Of a stretch of DNA of 10,425 nucleotides, positions 5,317 through 10,425 are shown in pieces; position 1 is the stretch's first letter, and each line of letters opens with the position of its first letter. A model generated the notes under the pieces. That model was not told where the DNA came from, made no database searches, and worked only from the letters and a program-made list of their open reading frames with translations. The position numbers and the translations under genes are program-made. Source of the DNA: an uncultured Bacilli bacterium (lineage in GTDB: Bacteria; Bacillota_I; Bacilli_A; RF39; UBA660); NCBI GenBank assembly GCA_944371545.1, contig CALVXT010000028.1, forward strand, positions 1 to 10,425, in the 5' to 3' direction.

Positions 5317-6240
5317 TTATTTAAAAATTGTTCTATATATTTCATTTAGAAAAGGAAACTTTTCTTTTTTTCTTAAAATTAAGTGAATATTTTTTAATCC
5401 AATGTATCCTTCGACTGTATTTTGTTTTAGAAATAGATCTGCTTCTTTTTTTGTTTTAATAAGTAATCTTCCATAAGAAAAATTGCGTGAGCTCATTGTT
5501 GATCCAGTTAAGAAAAAATCTCCTAAAGTTCCAGCATAAATATTTTCGCTTGGATAGTCTAAAACTGTATATAGAATTTGTAAATATTCTTTATAGCATT
5601 CAGTTAGATAAGAAAATATAGTTGAAGGAAAGGGACTTCTAGCATAAGCCATTCCAGCACCTATTGCGTAAATATTTTTTAGAACACTTGCTAGTTCTAA
5701 GACTTTTTCTTCTTTCATTCGTTCTAAATGTATTCTTTTTGGTAGTAAAGAAACAAATAAATCGAAGGTATTTTTATCTTTTGTTGCAACTGTTATAAAA
5801 ACTTCTGCTCCTAATATAAGATCAGCCGCTAAATTAGGGCCGGCAAAAAAGGCTATTTTATGAGTATTTAAGGTGCTTTTTACGTATTTACTAGAGAAGT
5901 ATGGCTTTGAGTCTAATAATCCTTTAGAGCCAATATAAACGGGCAGAGAAGGTTTGCTATATTTTTTAATTTCTAAAACTAACTCTTTAACATATAAACT
6001 TGCTACTAAAAGAAATATAGCTCGTGTGTTTTTCATAGCTTCTTCGATTGAATTTGTTACATAAATATTTTTTGGCTTTTCTAATGTTTTGCCATCAAAA
6101 ATCAACTTACTTTCTTGCCTGGCTTTTTCTAAAAAAGATGAATCAGGTGTCCATAAGAAAACTTGATTATTTTTATTTTTGGCTAAAAGAGTAGCAATGG
6201 CTACACCAAACACACCGCTTCCAAAACATGTTATTTTCAT
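5317..6240 (-). CDS. gpsA: GpsA-like NAD(P)-dependent glycerol-3-phosphate dehydrogenase, divergent
   Basis: Enzyme expected to reduce dihydroxyacetone phosphate to sn-glycerol 3-phosphate for phospholipid synthesis. The Rossmann motif GSGVFGVA is at residues 7-14, SKG at 105-107, FAGPNLA (compare SGPSFA) at 132-138, the catalytic-lysine block SVLKNIYAIGAG at 185-196 (Lys188), GTLGDFFLT at 237-245, SRNFSYG (substrate-phosphate region) at 251-257, and EGY at 277-279. At 307 aa it is shorter than typical GpsA (about 330-340). The usual N-A-x2-A-L-I-x-R-G helix after the catalytic block is not recognisable and is replaced by text around residues 203-216. Family membership is clear, but the exact substrate is less so. 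It starts directly after the rarA stop (TAAATG), with Shine-Dalgarno GAGGTGA inside the last rarA codons, so the two are cotranscribed. Its 3' end converges on tcdA with one base between stops. Confidence 0.82.
   Translation of the reverse strand: MKITCFGSGVFGVAIATLLAKNKNNQVFLWTPDSSFLEKARQESKLIFDGKTLEKPKNIYVTNSIEEAMKNTRAIFLLVASLYVKELVLEIKKYSKPSLPVYIGSKGLLDSKPYFSSKYVKSTLNTHKIAFFAGPNLAADLILGAEVFITVATKDKNTFDLFVSLLPKRIHLERMKEEKVLELASVLKNIYAIGAGMAYARSPFPSTIFSYLTECYKEYLQILYTVLDYPSENIYAGTLGDFFLTGSTMSSRNFSYGRLLIKTKKEADLFLKQNTVEGYIGLKNIHLILRKKEKFPFLNEIYRTIFK
5348..5371 (+). terminator. tcdA terminator lying inside the opposite-strand gpsA-like gene
   Basis: AGAAAAG (5348-5354) and CTTTTCT (5359-5365) pair perfectly around the tetraloop GAAA, and a T7 run (5365-5371) follows. 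It works only in the plus direction, since the minus strand has no T-run after the hairpin. It lies 33 bases past the tcdA stop, within the last codons of the gpsA-like gene, so the tcdA transcript should be antisense to that gene's 3' end by about 55 nt. Confidence 0.65.
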
Positions 6241-7437
6241 TTACTCACCTCGCATTTCTTTCCATAGTTTATTTAAATTATCTTCATATTTATTTTTTCG
6301 TGGATGGTAGTATTTTTTTCCTTGTAAGTTTTTAGGTAAATATTCTTGTTTGACGTAAGAATTTGGATAGTTGTGCGGATAAAGATAAGTTGTAGAATTT
6401 GTTTTTATATGATCCGGAACATTGCCGGTATTACCTTTGTGAATGTCGTTTAATGCTTCATCTAAAGCTAAATGAGCACTATTAGATTTTGGAGACAAAG
6501 CCATTTCGGTAACAATTGTTCCTAAAGGAATCCTTGCTTCTGGAAGACCTACTAACTCGCTTGCATGAATAGCTGCCATGACTTTTGGACCGATAGATGG
6601 GTTAGCAAGTCCAATATCCTCATAAGCAATAACACTCATTCGCCTATAAATACTGTCTAAATCTCCTGCTTCAATGAGTCTAGCTAAATAGTGTAAGGAT
6701 GCATCTACATCACTGCCACGAATGGATTTTTGAAAAGCTGATAATACATCATAATGTCCATCTTCGTTTTTATCATGAAAGAAAATAGGCTTAGCCTGAA
6801 TATTTTTTAAGAGATCTAGAGTAATTTTTTTGTCTGAAGAAGCGTAATAGGCTGTTTCAAGTAAATTCAGGGCACTTCGCATATCTCCACTTGAAGATGT
6901 AGCAATAAATTCTAAACTTTTATCATCCGTTTCTAATTCAGGTAAATATTCTAAAGCTTTTTTAAGTCCTTTAATAATATCTTCTAAATTTAATTCGTGA
7001 ATTTCAAAAATTTGTACTCGACTTCTTATTGCTGGATTAATTTTGTGGTAGGGATTTGATGTAGTTAAACCAATTAATAAAAGTAAACCAGATTCAATGT
7101 GCGGTAAAAGTAAGTCTTGTTTATCTTTATTCATTCGATGAATTTCATCAATAATTAAAATCATTTCACCATGCATTTTTGCTTCTTCAATTGCAATATC
7201 AAAATCTTGTTTGTTATTAATTGTTGCGTTCAAAAATTTGTAAGGCATATGCAACTCATTAACTAAGGCATTGGCAATGGAAGTCTTTCCTGTACCAGGT
7301 TTTCCATATAAAATTATTGAACATAAATGTTTGTTTTTTACTAAATTTGTTAATATTTTCCCTTCGCCAATTAAGTGATCTTGCCCTAAAATATCATTGA
7401 GTTTTTTGGGACGCATTTTGTTTGCTAAATTTTCCAT
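6241..7437 (-). CDS. rarA: Replication-associated recombination protein A (RarA/MgsA AAA+ ATPase)
   Basis: Clamp-loader-like AAA+ ATPase that acts at stalled forks with single-stranded-DNA-binding protein. From this start: the N-terminal RPKKLNDILGQDHLIG signature (about 9-24), Walker A GKPGTGKT (45-52), Walker B LIIDEIHR (94-101), sensor 1 TTSNP (125-129), arginine finger SR (139-140) and sensor 2 SGDMRSALN (183-191). The tetramerisation/MgsA C-terminal part contains the family-typical RRMSVIAYEDIGLANP, LPEARIPLG and YLYPHNYPNSY. At 398 aa it is slightly short but complete. Start choice: ATG 7437 is five bases after AAAGGTGA; an in-frame GTG three codons upstream is part of that site. It heads an operon with the gpsA-like gene and is divergent from xerD with overlapping promoters. 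Confidence 0.95.
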   Translation of the reverse strand: MENLANKMRPKKLNDILGQDHLIGEGKILTNLVKNKHLCSIILYGKPGTGKTSIANALVNELHMPYKFLNATINNKQDFDIAIEEAKMHGEMILIIDEIHRMNKDKQDLLLPHIESGLLLLIGLTTSNPYHKINPAIRSRVQIFEIHELNLEDIIKGLKKALEYLPELETDDKSLEFIATSSSGDMRSALNLLETAYYASSDKKITLDLLKNIQAKPIFFHDKNEDGHYDVLSAFQKSIRGSDVDASLHYLARLIEAGDLDSIYRRMSVIAYEDIGLANPSIGPKVMAAIHASELVGLPEARIPLGTIVTEMALSPKSNSAHLALDEALNDIHKGNTGNVPDHIKTNSTTYLYPHNYPNSYVKQEYLPKNLQGKKYYHPRKNKYEDNLNKLWKEMRGE

Positions 7438-7454
7438 AATTCTCACCTTTACTG

Positions 7455-7483
7455 ATTATAGCAGACAAACTATCGTTTGACAA
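7455..7483 (-). promoter_or_regulatory. rarA-gpsA promoter
   Basis: Minus strand: TTGTCA (7478-7483), a 17-base spacer, and perfect TATAAT (7455-7460) with extended TG. The predicted start is near 7448, leaving only about 11 bases before the rarA ATG, just enough for the Shine-Dalgarno sequence. Its -35 overlaps that of the xerD promoter by five bases. Confidence 0.75.
7466..7479. promoter_or_regulatory. Dyad CAAAC-N4-GTTTG in the divergent promoter region
   Basis: CAAAC (7466-7470) and GTTTG (7475-7479) form a dyad that lies in the rarA promoter spacer and touches both -35 boxes. A bound protein could block both promoters. This is a weak call from symmetry and location only. Confidence 0.25.
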
Positions 7484-7505
7484 TCAAAGAAATTTTTTCT
7501 ATACT
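7477..7505 (+). promoter_or_regulatory. xerD promoter (near-consensus)
   Basis: Perfect TTGACA (7477-7482), a 17-base spacer, and TATACT (7500-7505). The predicted +1 is about 7512, nine bases before the chosen ATG and exactly at the in-frame GTG, so the message is leaderless or nearly so. Confidence 0.85.
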
Positions 7506-7520
7506 TAATTTGTGAGAATT

Positions 7521-8417
7521 ATGAAAGATTACATTTTAAAAGAACCAATAAAAAAGTATATAGATTCTTTACATTATGAAAGAAAACTTAGTGTTAATAC
7601 AGTAAAGTCTTATGAAGAAAATTTGTATCTTTTTCAAGAATTTTTAAAGAACAAAGAACTTTTCAATGTTACAAAGGAAGATATTTTAGCTTTTTTAAAA
7701 AAAGAAAATGACAAAGCTGCTACTACTAAGGCTCATTATTTTACAGTAATTCAAAATTTTTATTTGTTTTGTATTGATGAAGGTTTAACGAATGAGAATC
7801 CTTGTGAGACAATTCATATGCCTAAAATTCCTCAAAAACTTCCTAAGTATTTAACTTATGAAGAGGTTGATCGGCTTCTTAATATGCCGCTATTGACTCC
7901 TTATGATTATCGCACTAAAGCTATGTTAGAACTTTTATATGCAACTGGTATGCGTGTTAGTGAACTGTTGTCTTTGCGTTTTACCAATGTTGATTTAGAA
8001 AACTATTTGATCCGAGTGGAAGGGAAGGGTAGTAAGGAACGAGTAATTCCTTTTAATGAGACGAGCAAGGAATATTTAGAAAAATATCTTCATACTTATC
8101 GTCCTTTGTTAATAAAAAAAGGAAAAAATTATGATGAGCTTTTTTTAAATAATCGTGGTACGCCTCTTACTCGACAAGGGCTATGTAAACTCTTAAAAAA
8201 TCTTTGTCAAAAAGCTTCGATTACAAAAAATGTAAGTCCACATGTTTTAAGACATTCTTTTGCAACACATTTGCTAGATGCAGGAGCTGATTTACGTGTT
8301 ATTCAAGAATTTTTAGGTCACGAAAATATTAGTACAACCCAAATATATACTCACGTTTCTAAAGAACATGTAAAAAAAGAATATGACAGTAGTCATCCGC
8401 GTAGCAAAAAAGAATGA
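7521..8417 (+). CDS. xerD: Tyrosine recombinase XerD
   Basis: Site-specific recombinase that resolves chromosome dimers at dif together with XerC. It has the N-terminal SAM-like DNA-binding domain (about 1-95) and the C-terminal catalytic domain. From this start the catalytic set is Arg145 (ATGMRVSEL), Lys169 (GKGSKER), His241 and Arg244 (HVLRHSF), His267 (LGHENISTT) and nucleophile Tyr276 (IYTHVS). The C-terminal SSHPR resembles the HPRA ending of XerD proteins, which favours XerD over XerC; the XerC/XerD distinction is otherwise not certain. The length of 298 aa is typical. ATG 7521 follows GTGA by five bases. The GTG at 7512 is in frame, coincides with the predicted transcription start and could act as a leaderless start adding three residues. 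TGA is followed immediately by TAA. Confidence 0.9.
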   Translation: MKDYILKEPIKKYIDSLHYERKLSVNTVKSYEENLYLFQEFLKNKELFNVTKEDILAFLKKENDKAATTKAHYFTVIQNFYLFCIDEGLTNENPCETIHMPKIPQKLPKYLTYEEVDRLLNMPLLTPYDYRTKAMLELLYATGMRVSELLSLRFTNVDLENYLIRVEGKGSKERVIPFNETSKEYLEKYLHTYRPLLIKKGKNYDELFLNNRGTPLTRQGLCKLLKNLCQKASITKNVSPHVLRHSFATHLLDAGADLRVIQEFLGHENISTTQIYTHVSKEHVKKEYDSSHPRSKKE

Positions 8418-8440
8418 TAAAACATCATCATTCTTTTTTT
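8406..8440. terminator. Bidirectional terminator after xerD and the small polar gene
   Basis: A perfect 13-bp stem (8406-8418 with 8427-8439; core GAATGAT/ATCATTC) with an 8-base loop, flanked by A6 and T7. It acts on both strands. The xerD stop TGA (8415-8417) is inside the 5' arm, and the opposite small gene ends seven bases beyond it. Confidence 0.85.
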
Positions 8441-8446
8441 GACTCA

Positions 8447-8551
8447 TTAACAATTCTTACGTTCTTCTCTACGTTGTTCTTCTTTTCTAGAATTTTGTCT
8501 GTTTTCATTTTTTCTAGAACGATTTTGTTTTTGCTTATTATTTTTTTTCAT
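8447..8551 (-). CDS. Very small, fully polar protein (34 aa), unknown
   Basis: The reading frame starts at ATG 8551 and ends at TAA (8447-8449). It is supported by one of the best Shine-Dalgarno sites in the window, GGGAGGT (8561-8567), nine bases before the ATG, and by a bidirectional terminator directly after it. The product begins MKKNNKQKQNRSRK and ends EERKNC. It contains 7 Lys, 7 Arg, 5 Glu, 7 Asn and 4 Gln, with no hydrophobic residue apart from the initiator Met and a terminal Cys. It is expected to be disordered or a single charged helix, perhaps nucleic-acid-binding. It is too short for most gene callers. I recognise no family. The alternative is that this is part of an untranslated RNA. 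Confidence 0.6.
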   Translation of the reverse strand: MKKNNKQKQNRSRKNENRQNSRKEEQRREERKNC

Positions 8552-8582
8552 TTCTAATTTACCTCCCACTAGTATTATGGAT

Positions 8583-8618
8583 GAAGTTTTTTGTTTCATA
8601 CAGTGAAACTTCTTTTTT
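8583..8618 (+). other. Stem-loop with T-run upstream of the 340-residue gene
   Basis: GTTTCA (8593-8598) pairs with TGAAAC (8604-8609) around TACAG. An outer GAA/TTC or the alternative GAAGTTT (8583-8589)/AAACTTC (8606-8612) extends it, and T6 (8613-8618) follows. It resembles a plus-strand terminator insulating the next promoter. It also overlaps the region where a promoter for the small minus-strand gene would lie (possible -10 CATAAT, 8574-8579), so it could instead be an operator. Confidence 0.4.
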
Positions 8619-8620
8619 AT

Positions 8621-8649
8621 TTGCCAATGTTTGGTATTTCATGTAAAAT
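8621..8649 (+). promoter_or_regulatory. Promoter of the 340-residue orphan gene
   Basis: TTGCCA (8621-8626), a 17-base spacer, and TAAAAT (8644-8649). Predicted +1 near 8656, about 11 bases before the ATG, so the leader is essentially just the Shine-Dalgarno AGGTGA (8656-8661). Confidence 0.65.
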
Positions 8650-8666
8650 AGTTTTAGGTGACAAGA

Positions 8667-9689
8667 ATGAAAAAATATTATGTATTAGGGGCAAAAAATA
8701 GCATGGCTCAAATTTTAAATATTCCAATAGAAGAGAATGGACAAGTTTTCTTAGAACAAGAATTTGCAGATATATCTTTTATAGATGCTCTTTTTTCTTT
8801 AAATTATTTTGAAGAGGAAGCAAGGTTTTTATTAAAGAAATATAATAATGCTTTTTTAGAATATGATGATTTTGATGTTTTTATTGGAAGAGTTACTTTT
8901 AATGAAAAGAAAAAAAGCTATTCTATTCGTTTTTATGATCCTATATATAAAACTTCGTCATTGCGAGTTGCTCCAAAAATTGAAAGCAATTTGCAAAAAG
9001 AGGCTTTAAAAAGAATGGAGTGTATTCAAAATAAAAAAAAATTATTATTGCCTTTGGATAGTACATTTAAAGAATTTTTAAATTTGTTACTTTCTCGTGC
9101 AACTGGTTCACCTGATACCAAGCATTTTATTTTGCGGGCTGATAGTATAGTGGATCCAGAAATTAAAAAGAATATTCGAGGGTATTATAGAAATACAGAT
9201 TATCTTGTTTATCGTAAATTAGAAAGTGATATGCAATCTTATAAAAAATTGCGAGGTTTTTGTTTGGAATTTCTCCAATCTATCTCTTTAACTCCTATTA
9301 ATTTTAAAGAAAGAAATATTTGTCGAAAAGGATATTTATATCCAAGCAAATTGTTTGATTTCGATTCTGATTTTACTGTTAGTATTGATGAAGTAAATCT
9401 TATTCCTAGGAATTATGTTCCGCCACTTTCCAATGAAGAGCAGATGGCACTTGAAGAAGCAAAAATATGGAACTATATTTATCATCAATCTTTTTCAAAT
9501 CAAGAAATGCAAGATTATTATGAGCAAGGTGGGCTGGAAGCAATATTTGCTAATATGGATGCAAACGATATTTATGGAAGTTTAACTGATGAAGATAAAG
9601 TGAAATTAAATTTACTTTCTATTGAACAATATATAGAAAAGAATAGGCAGAAATTTTTACATGATACAAATCATAAAAAAAGCAAGTGA
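8667..9689 (+). CDS. Unrecognised protein, 340 aa
   Basis: I recognise no family. It is a predicted cytoplasmic protein with no signal peptide and no membrane segments, rich in Lys, Glu, Asp, Phe and Tyr. The first third contains short beta-like stretches (YYVLGAK, VFIGRVTF, SYSIRFYDP). The middle (about 115-215) is Lys/Arg-rich and helical, with LLLPLDSTFKEFLNLLL. The last 90 residues are acidic and helical (NEEQMALEEAKIW onward) and end in a basic tail. There is no obvious P-loop, metal-binding cluster or HTH. Start: ATG 8667 is five bases after AGGTGA; an in-frame GTG at 8658 is part of that site. It has its own promoter and a shared terminator, so it is monocistronic. Its base composition matches its neighbours, so nothing points to recent transfer. 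Confidence 0.85.
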   Translation: MKKYYVLGAKNSMAQILNIPIEENGQVFLEQEFADISFIDALFSLNYFEEEARFLLKKYNNAFLEYDDFDVFIGRVTFNEKKKSYSIRFYDPIYKTSSLRVAPKIESNLQKEALKRMECIQNKKKLLLPLDSTFKEFLNLLLSRATGSPDTKHFILRADSIVDPEIKKNIRGYYRNTDYLVYRKLESDMQSYKKLRGFCLEFLQSISLTPINFKERNICRKGYLYPSKLFDFDSDFTVSIDEVNLIPRNYVPPLSNEEQMALEEAKIWNYIYHQSFSNQEMQDYYEQGGLEAIFANMDANDIYGSLTDEDKVKLNLLSIEQYIEKNRQKFLHDTNHKKSK

Positions 9690-9712
9690 AAAAAGAAGAT
9701 CACTGCTTTTTT
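9676..9712. terminator. Bidirectional terminator shared by two convergent genes, overlapping both stop codons
   Basis: AAAAAAGCA (9676-9684) pairs with TGCTTTTTT (9704-9712), and GTGA (9686-9689) with TCAC (9700-9703), leaving one bulged A and a 10-base loop. A and T tracts serve both directions. The plus-strand stop TGA (9687-9689) and the minus-strand stop TGA (9700-9702) form opposite arms of the stem. Confidence 0.85.
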
Positions 9713-10425
9713 AATTCTGTTTCATATAGTCGACGATATCCTTCTGAATTTTTTAGTAAATCTTCATGTGTTCCTTGGCATGTGATTTTTCCATCTTCTA
9801 AAAATAGAATTCGATCACAATCTAAAACTGTTGAAAGTCGGTGAGCAATAATTAAAATGGTATAATCTTTACTTAAGTTGTCAATAGCTTTTTTTATTTC
9901 GGTTTGTGTTTCATTATCTAGTGCACTTGTTGCTTCATCAAATAAAATAATTTCTGTTTTTTGAATAAAAGCTCTAGCAATAGCAAGGCGTTGTTTTTGA
10001 CCACCTGAAAGCATGATACCGCCTTCGCCAACAACTGTATCGTACTGTTTAGGCAGAGTTAAAATAAAATCATTTAAACAGGCTAATTTCAACGCATAGA
10101 TCATTTCTTCTTCGGTTAAATCTTTTTTTACAAGTTTTAAATTATCTCGAATACTCATATTGAAGATGTAAGGGTTTTGTTGAACAATAGTAATATTGCC
10201 ACGAATAGAATCTTTATCCAAATTTTTAATATTATAATTATCAATGAAAATGTCTCCTTCATAATTATCATACATTTTACATAGCAAATTAAAAATTGTT
10301 GTTTTTCCAGCACCAGATTTTCCAACGAATCCAACTTTTTCATTCTCATGAACTTTTAAATTTAAATGATTCAAAATAAGATGGTCAGAAGAGTATCCAA
10401 AAGAAACATCTCTAAATTCAAAATC
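9700..10425 (-). CDS. ABC exporter, nucleotide-binding domain (N-terminal part beyond window)
   Basis: ATPase domain of an MsbA/LmrA-type exporter half-transporter, with 241 visible codons. The frame is open to the right edge and reads DFEFRDVSFGYSSDHLIL, the usual start of this domain with the A-loop Tyr, so the gene continues upstream into its expected membrane domain. Visible in order: Walker A GKSGAGKTT (about 10299-10323), Q-loop IVQQNPYIF, signature LSGGQKQR, Walker B IILFDEATSALD, and H-loop IIAHRLSTV. All catalytic residues are present, including the Glu after Walker B, so this is a competent site. The substrate (drug, lipid or peptide) cannot be told from this part. A TTG at 10374 that might be taken for a start lies inside the domain and is not a credible one. 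Confidence 0.95.
   Translation of the reverse strand, partial: DFEFRDVSFGYSSDHLILNHLNLKVHENEKVGFVGKSGAGKTTIFNLLCKMYDNYEGDIFIDNYNIKNLDKDSIRGNITIVQQNPYIFNMSIRDNLKLVKKDLTEEEMIYALKLACLNDFILTLPKQYDTVVGEGGIMLSGGQKQRLAIARAFIQKTEIILFDEATSALDNETQTEIKKAIDNLSKDYTILIIAHRLSTVLDCDRILFLEDGKITCQGTHEDLLKNSEGYRRLYETELKKQ

Larger units (their letters stand above)
7435..7523. repeat. 12-bp perfect inverted repeat covering the starts of rarA and xerD
   Basis: CATAATTCTCAC (7435-7446) and GTGAGAATTATG (7512-7523) are exact inverted copies 65 bases apart. Each includes the ATG of its gene (rarA on the minus strand, xerD on the plus) plus the preceding GTGAGAATT. As a result the two divergent messages begin almost identically. 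Confidence 0.6.

Noticed and set aside
7447..7511. A dif recombination site next to xerD
   Set aside because: The interval has dyads but no 28-bp sequence resembling Firmicute dif; it is explained by two overlapping promoters.
8415..9702. Mollicute-type genetic code with TGA as Trp
   Set aside because: xerD, the 340-residue gene and the ABC gene end in TGA at sensible C-termini within terminators, and tryptophans are encoded by TGG.
1..10425. CRISPR arrays, tRNA or rRNA genes, insertion sequences
   Set aside because: No regularly spaced repeats, cloverleaf with CCA-proximal features, rRNA segments or transposase fragments were seen on either strand.

Overview
The window is AT-rich chromosomal DNA (visibly about 30% GC) from a low-GC, Bacilli-like organism. 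It uses the standard bacterial code: Trp is TGG and TGA is a real stop (xerD, the 340-residue orphan, the ABC gene). The order 6S-like RNA, tcdA (yrvM), rarA (yrvN) recalls the B. subtilis aspS-yrvM-yrvN neighbourhood. The small compact genes suggest a reduced-genome gut lineage related to Erysipelotrichia, RF39 or Acholeplasma; that placement is inference.

Left part (1-1224): the C-terminal half of asparaginyl-tRNA synthetase runs in from the left, overlaps a small unknown gene by one base, and ends at a bidirectional terminator shared with a convergent XRE-family regulator.

Accessory-looking part (1225-4389): a 290-base divergent intergenic region carries a palindrome and repeated AGCTTTTT boxes. 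It is followed by a HerA-type (HAS-barrel/FtsK-like) ATPase that ends inside its own terminator, then a transglutaminase-like Cys-His-Asp protein with its own promoter. No NurA nuclease is present. This is the best place in the window for an undescribed system, but a lineage-specific housekeeping role is equally possible.

Core part (4429-8440): a promoter drives a structured RNA of about 172 nt. Its ends form a 17-position helix followed by a T-run, and its rod-like fold and position next to tcdA indicate 6S RNA. tcdA (t6A cyclisation) follows. On the opposite strand lie rarA and a divergent gpsA-like gene in one operon, convergent with tcdA. rarA and xerD are divergent; their consensus promoters share the same -35 bases, and both genes open with the same 12 bases as a perfect inverted repeat.

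Right part (8441-10425): a previously hidden, fully polar 34-codon gene on the minus strand, an unrecognised 340-residue protein with its own promoter, and the nucleotide-binding domain of an ABC exporter that runs off the right edge.

General style: leaders are very short (about 10-20 nt), Shine-Dalgarno sites are mostly of GGTGA type 4-5 nt before ATG, and terminators overlap stop codons. Several in-frame GTG codons upstream of genes are really part of the Shine-Dalgarno site, so starts were moved to the following ATG (tcdA, rarA, xerD, the 340-residue gene). No tRNA, rRNA, CRISPR array or insertion sequence was seen.
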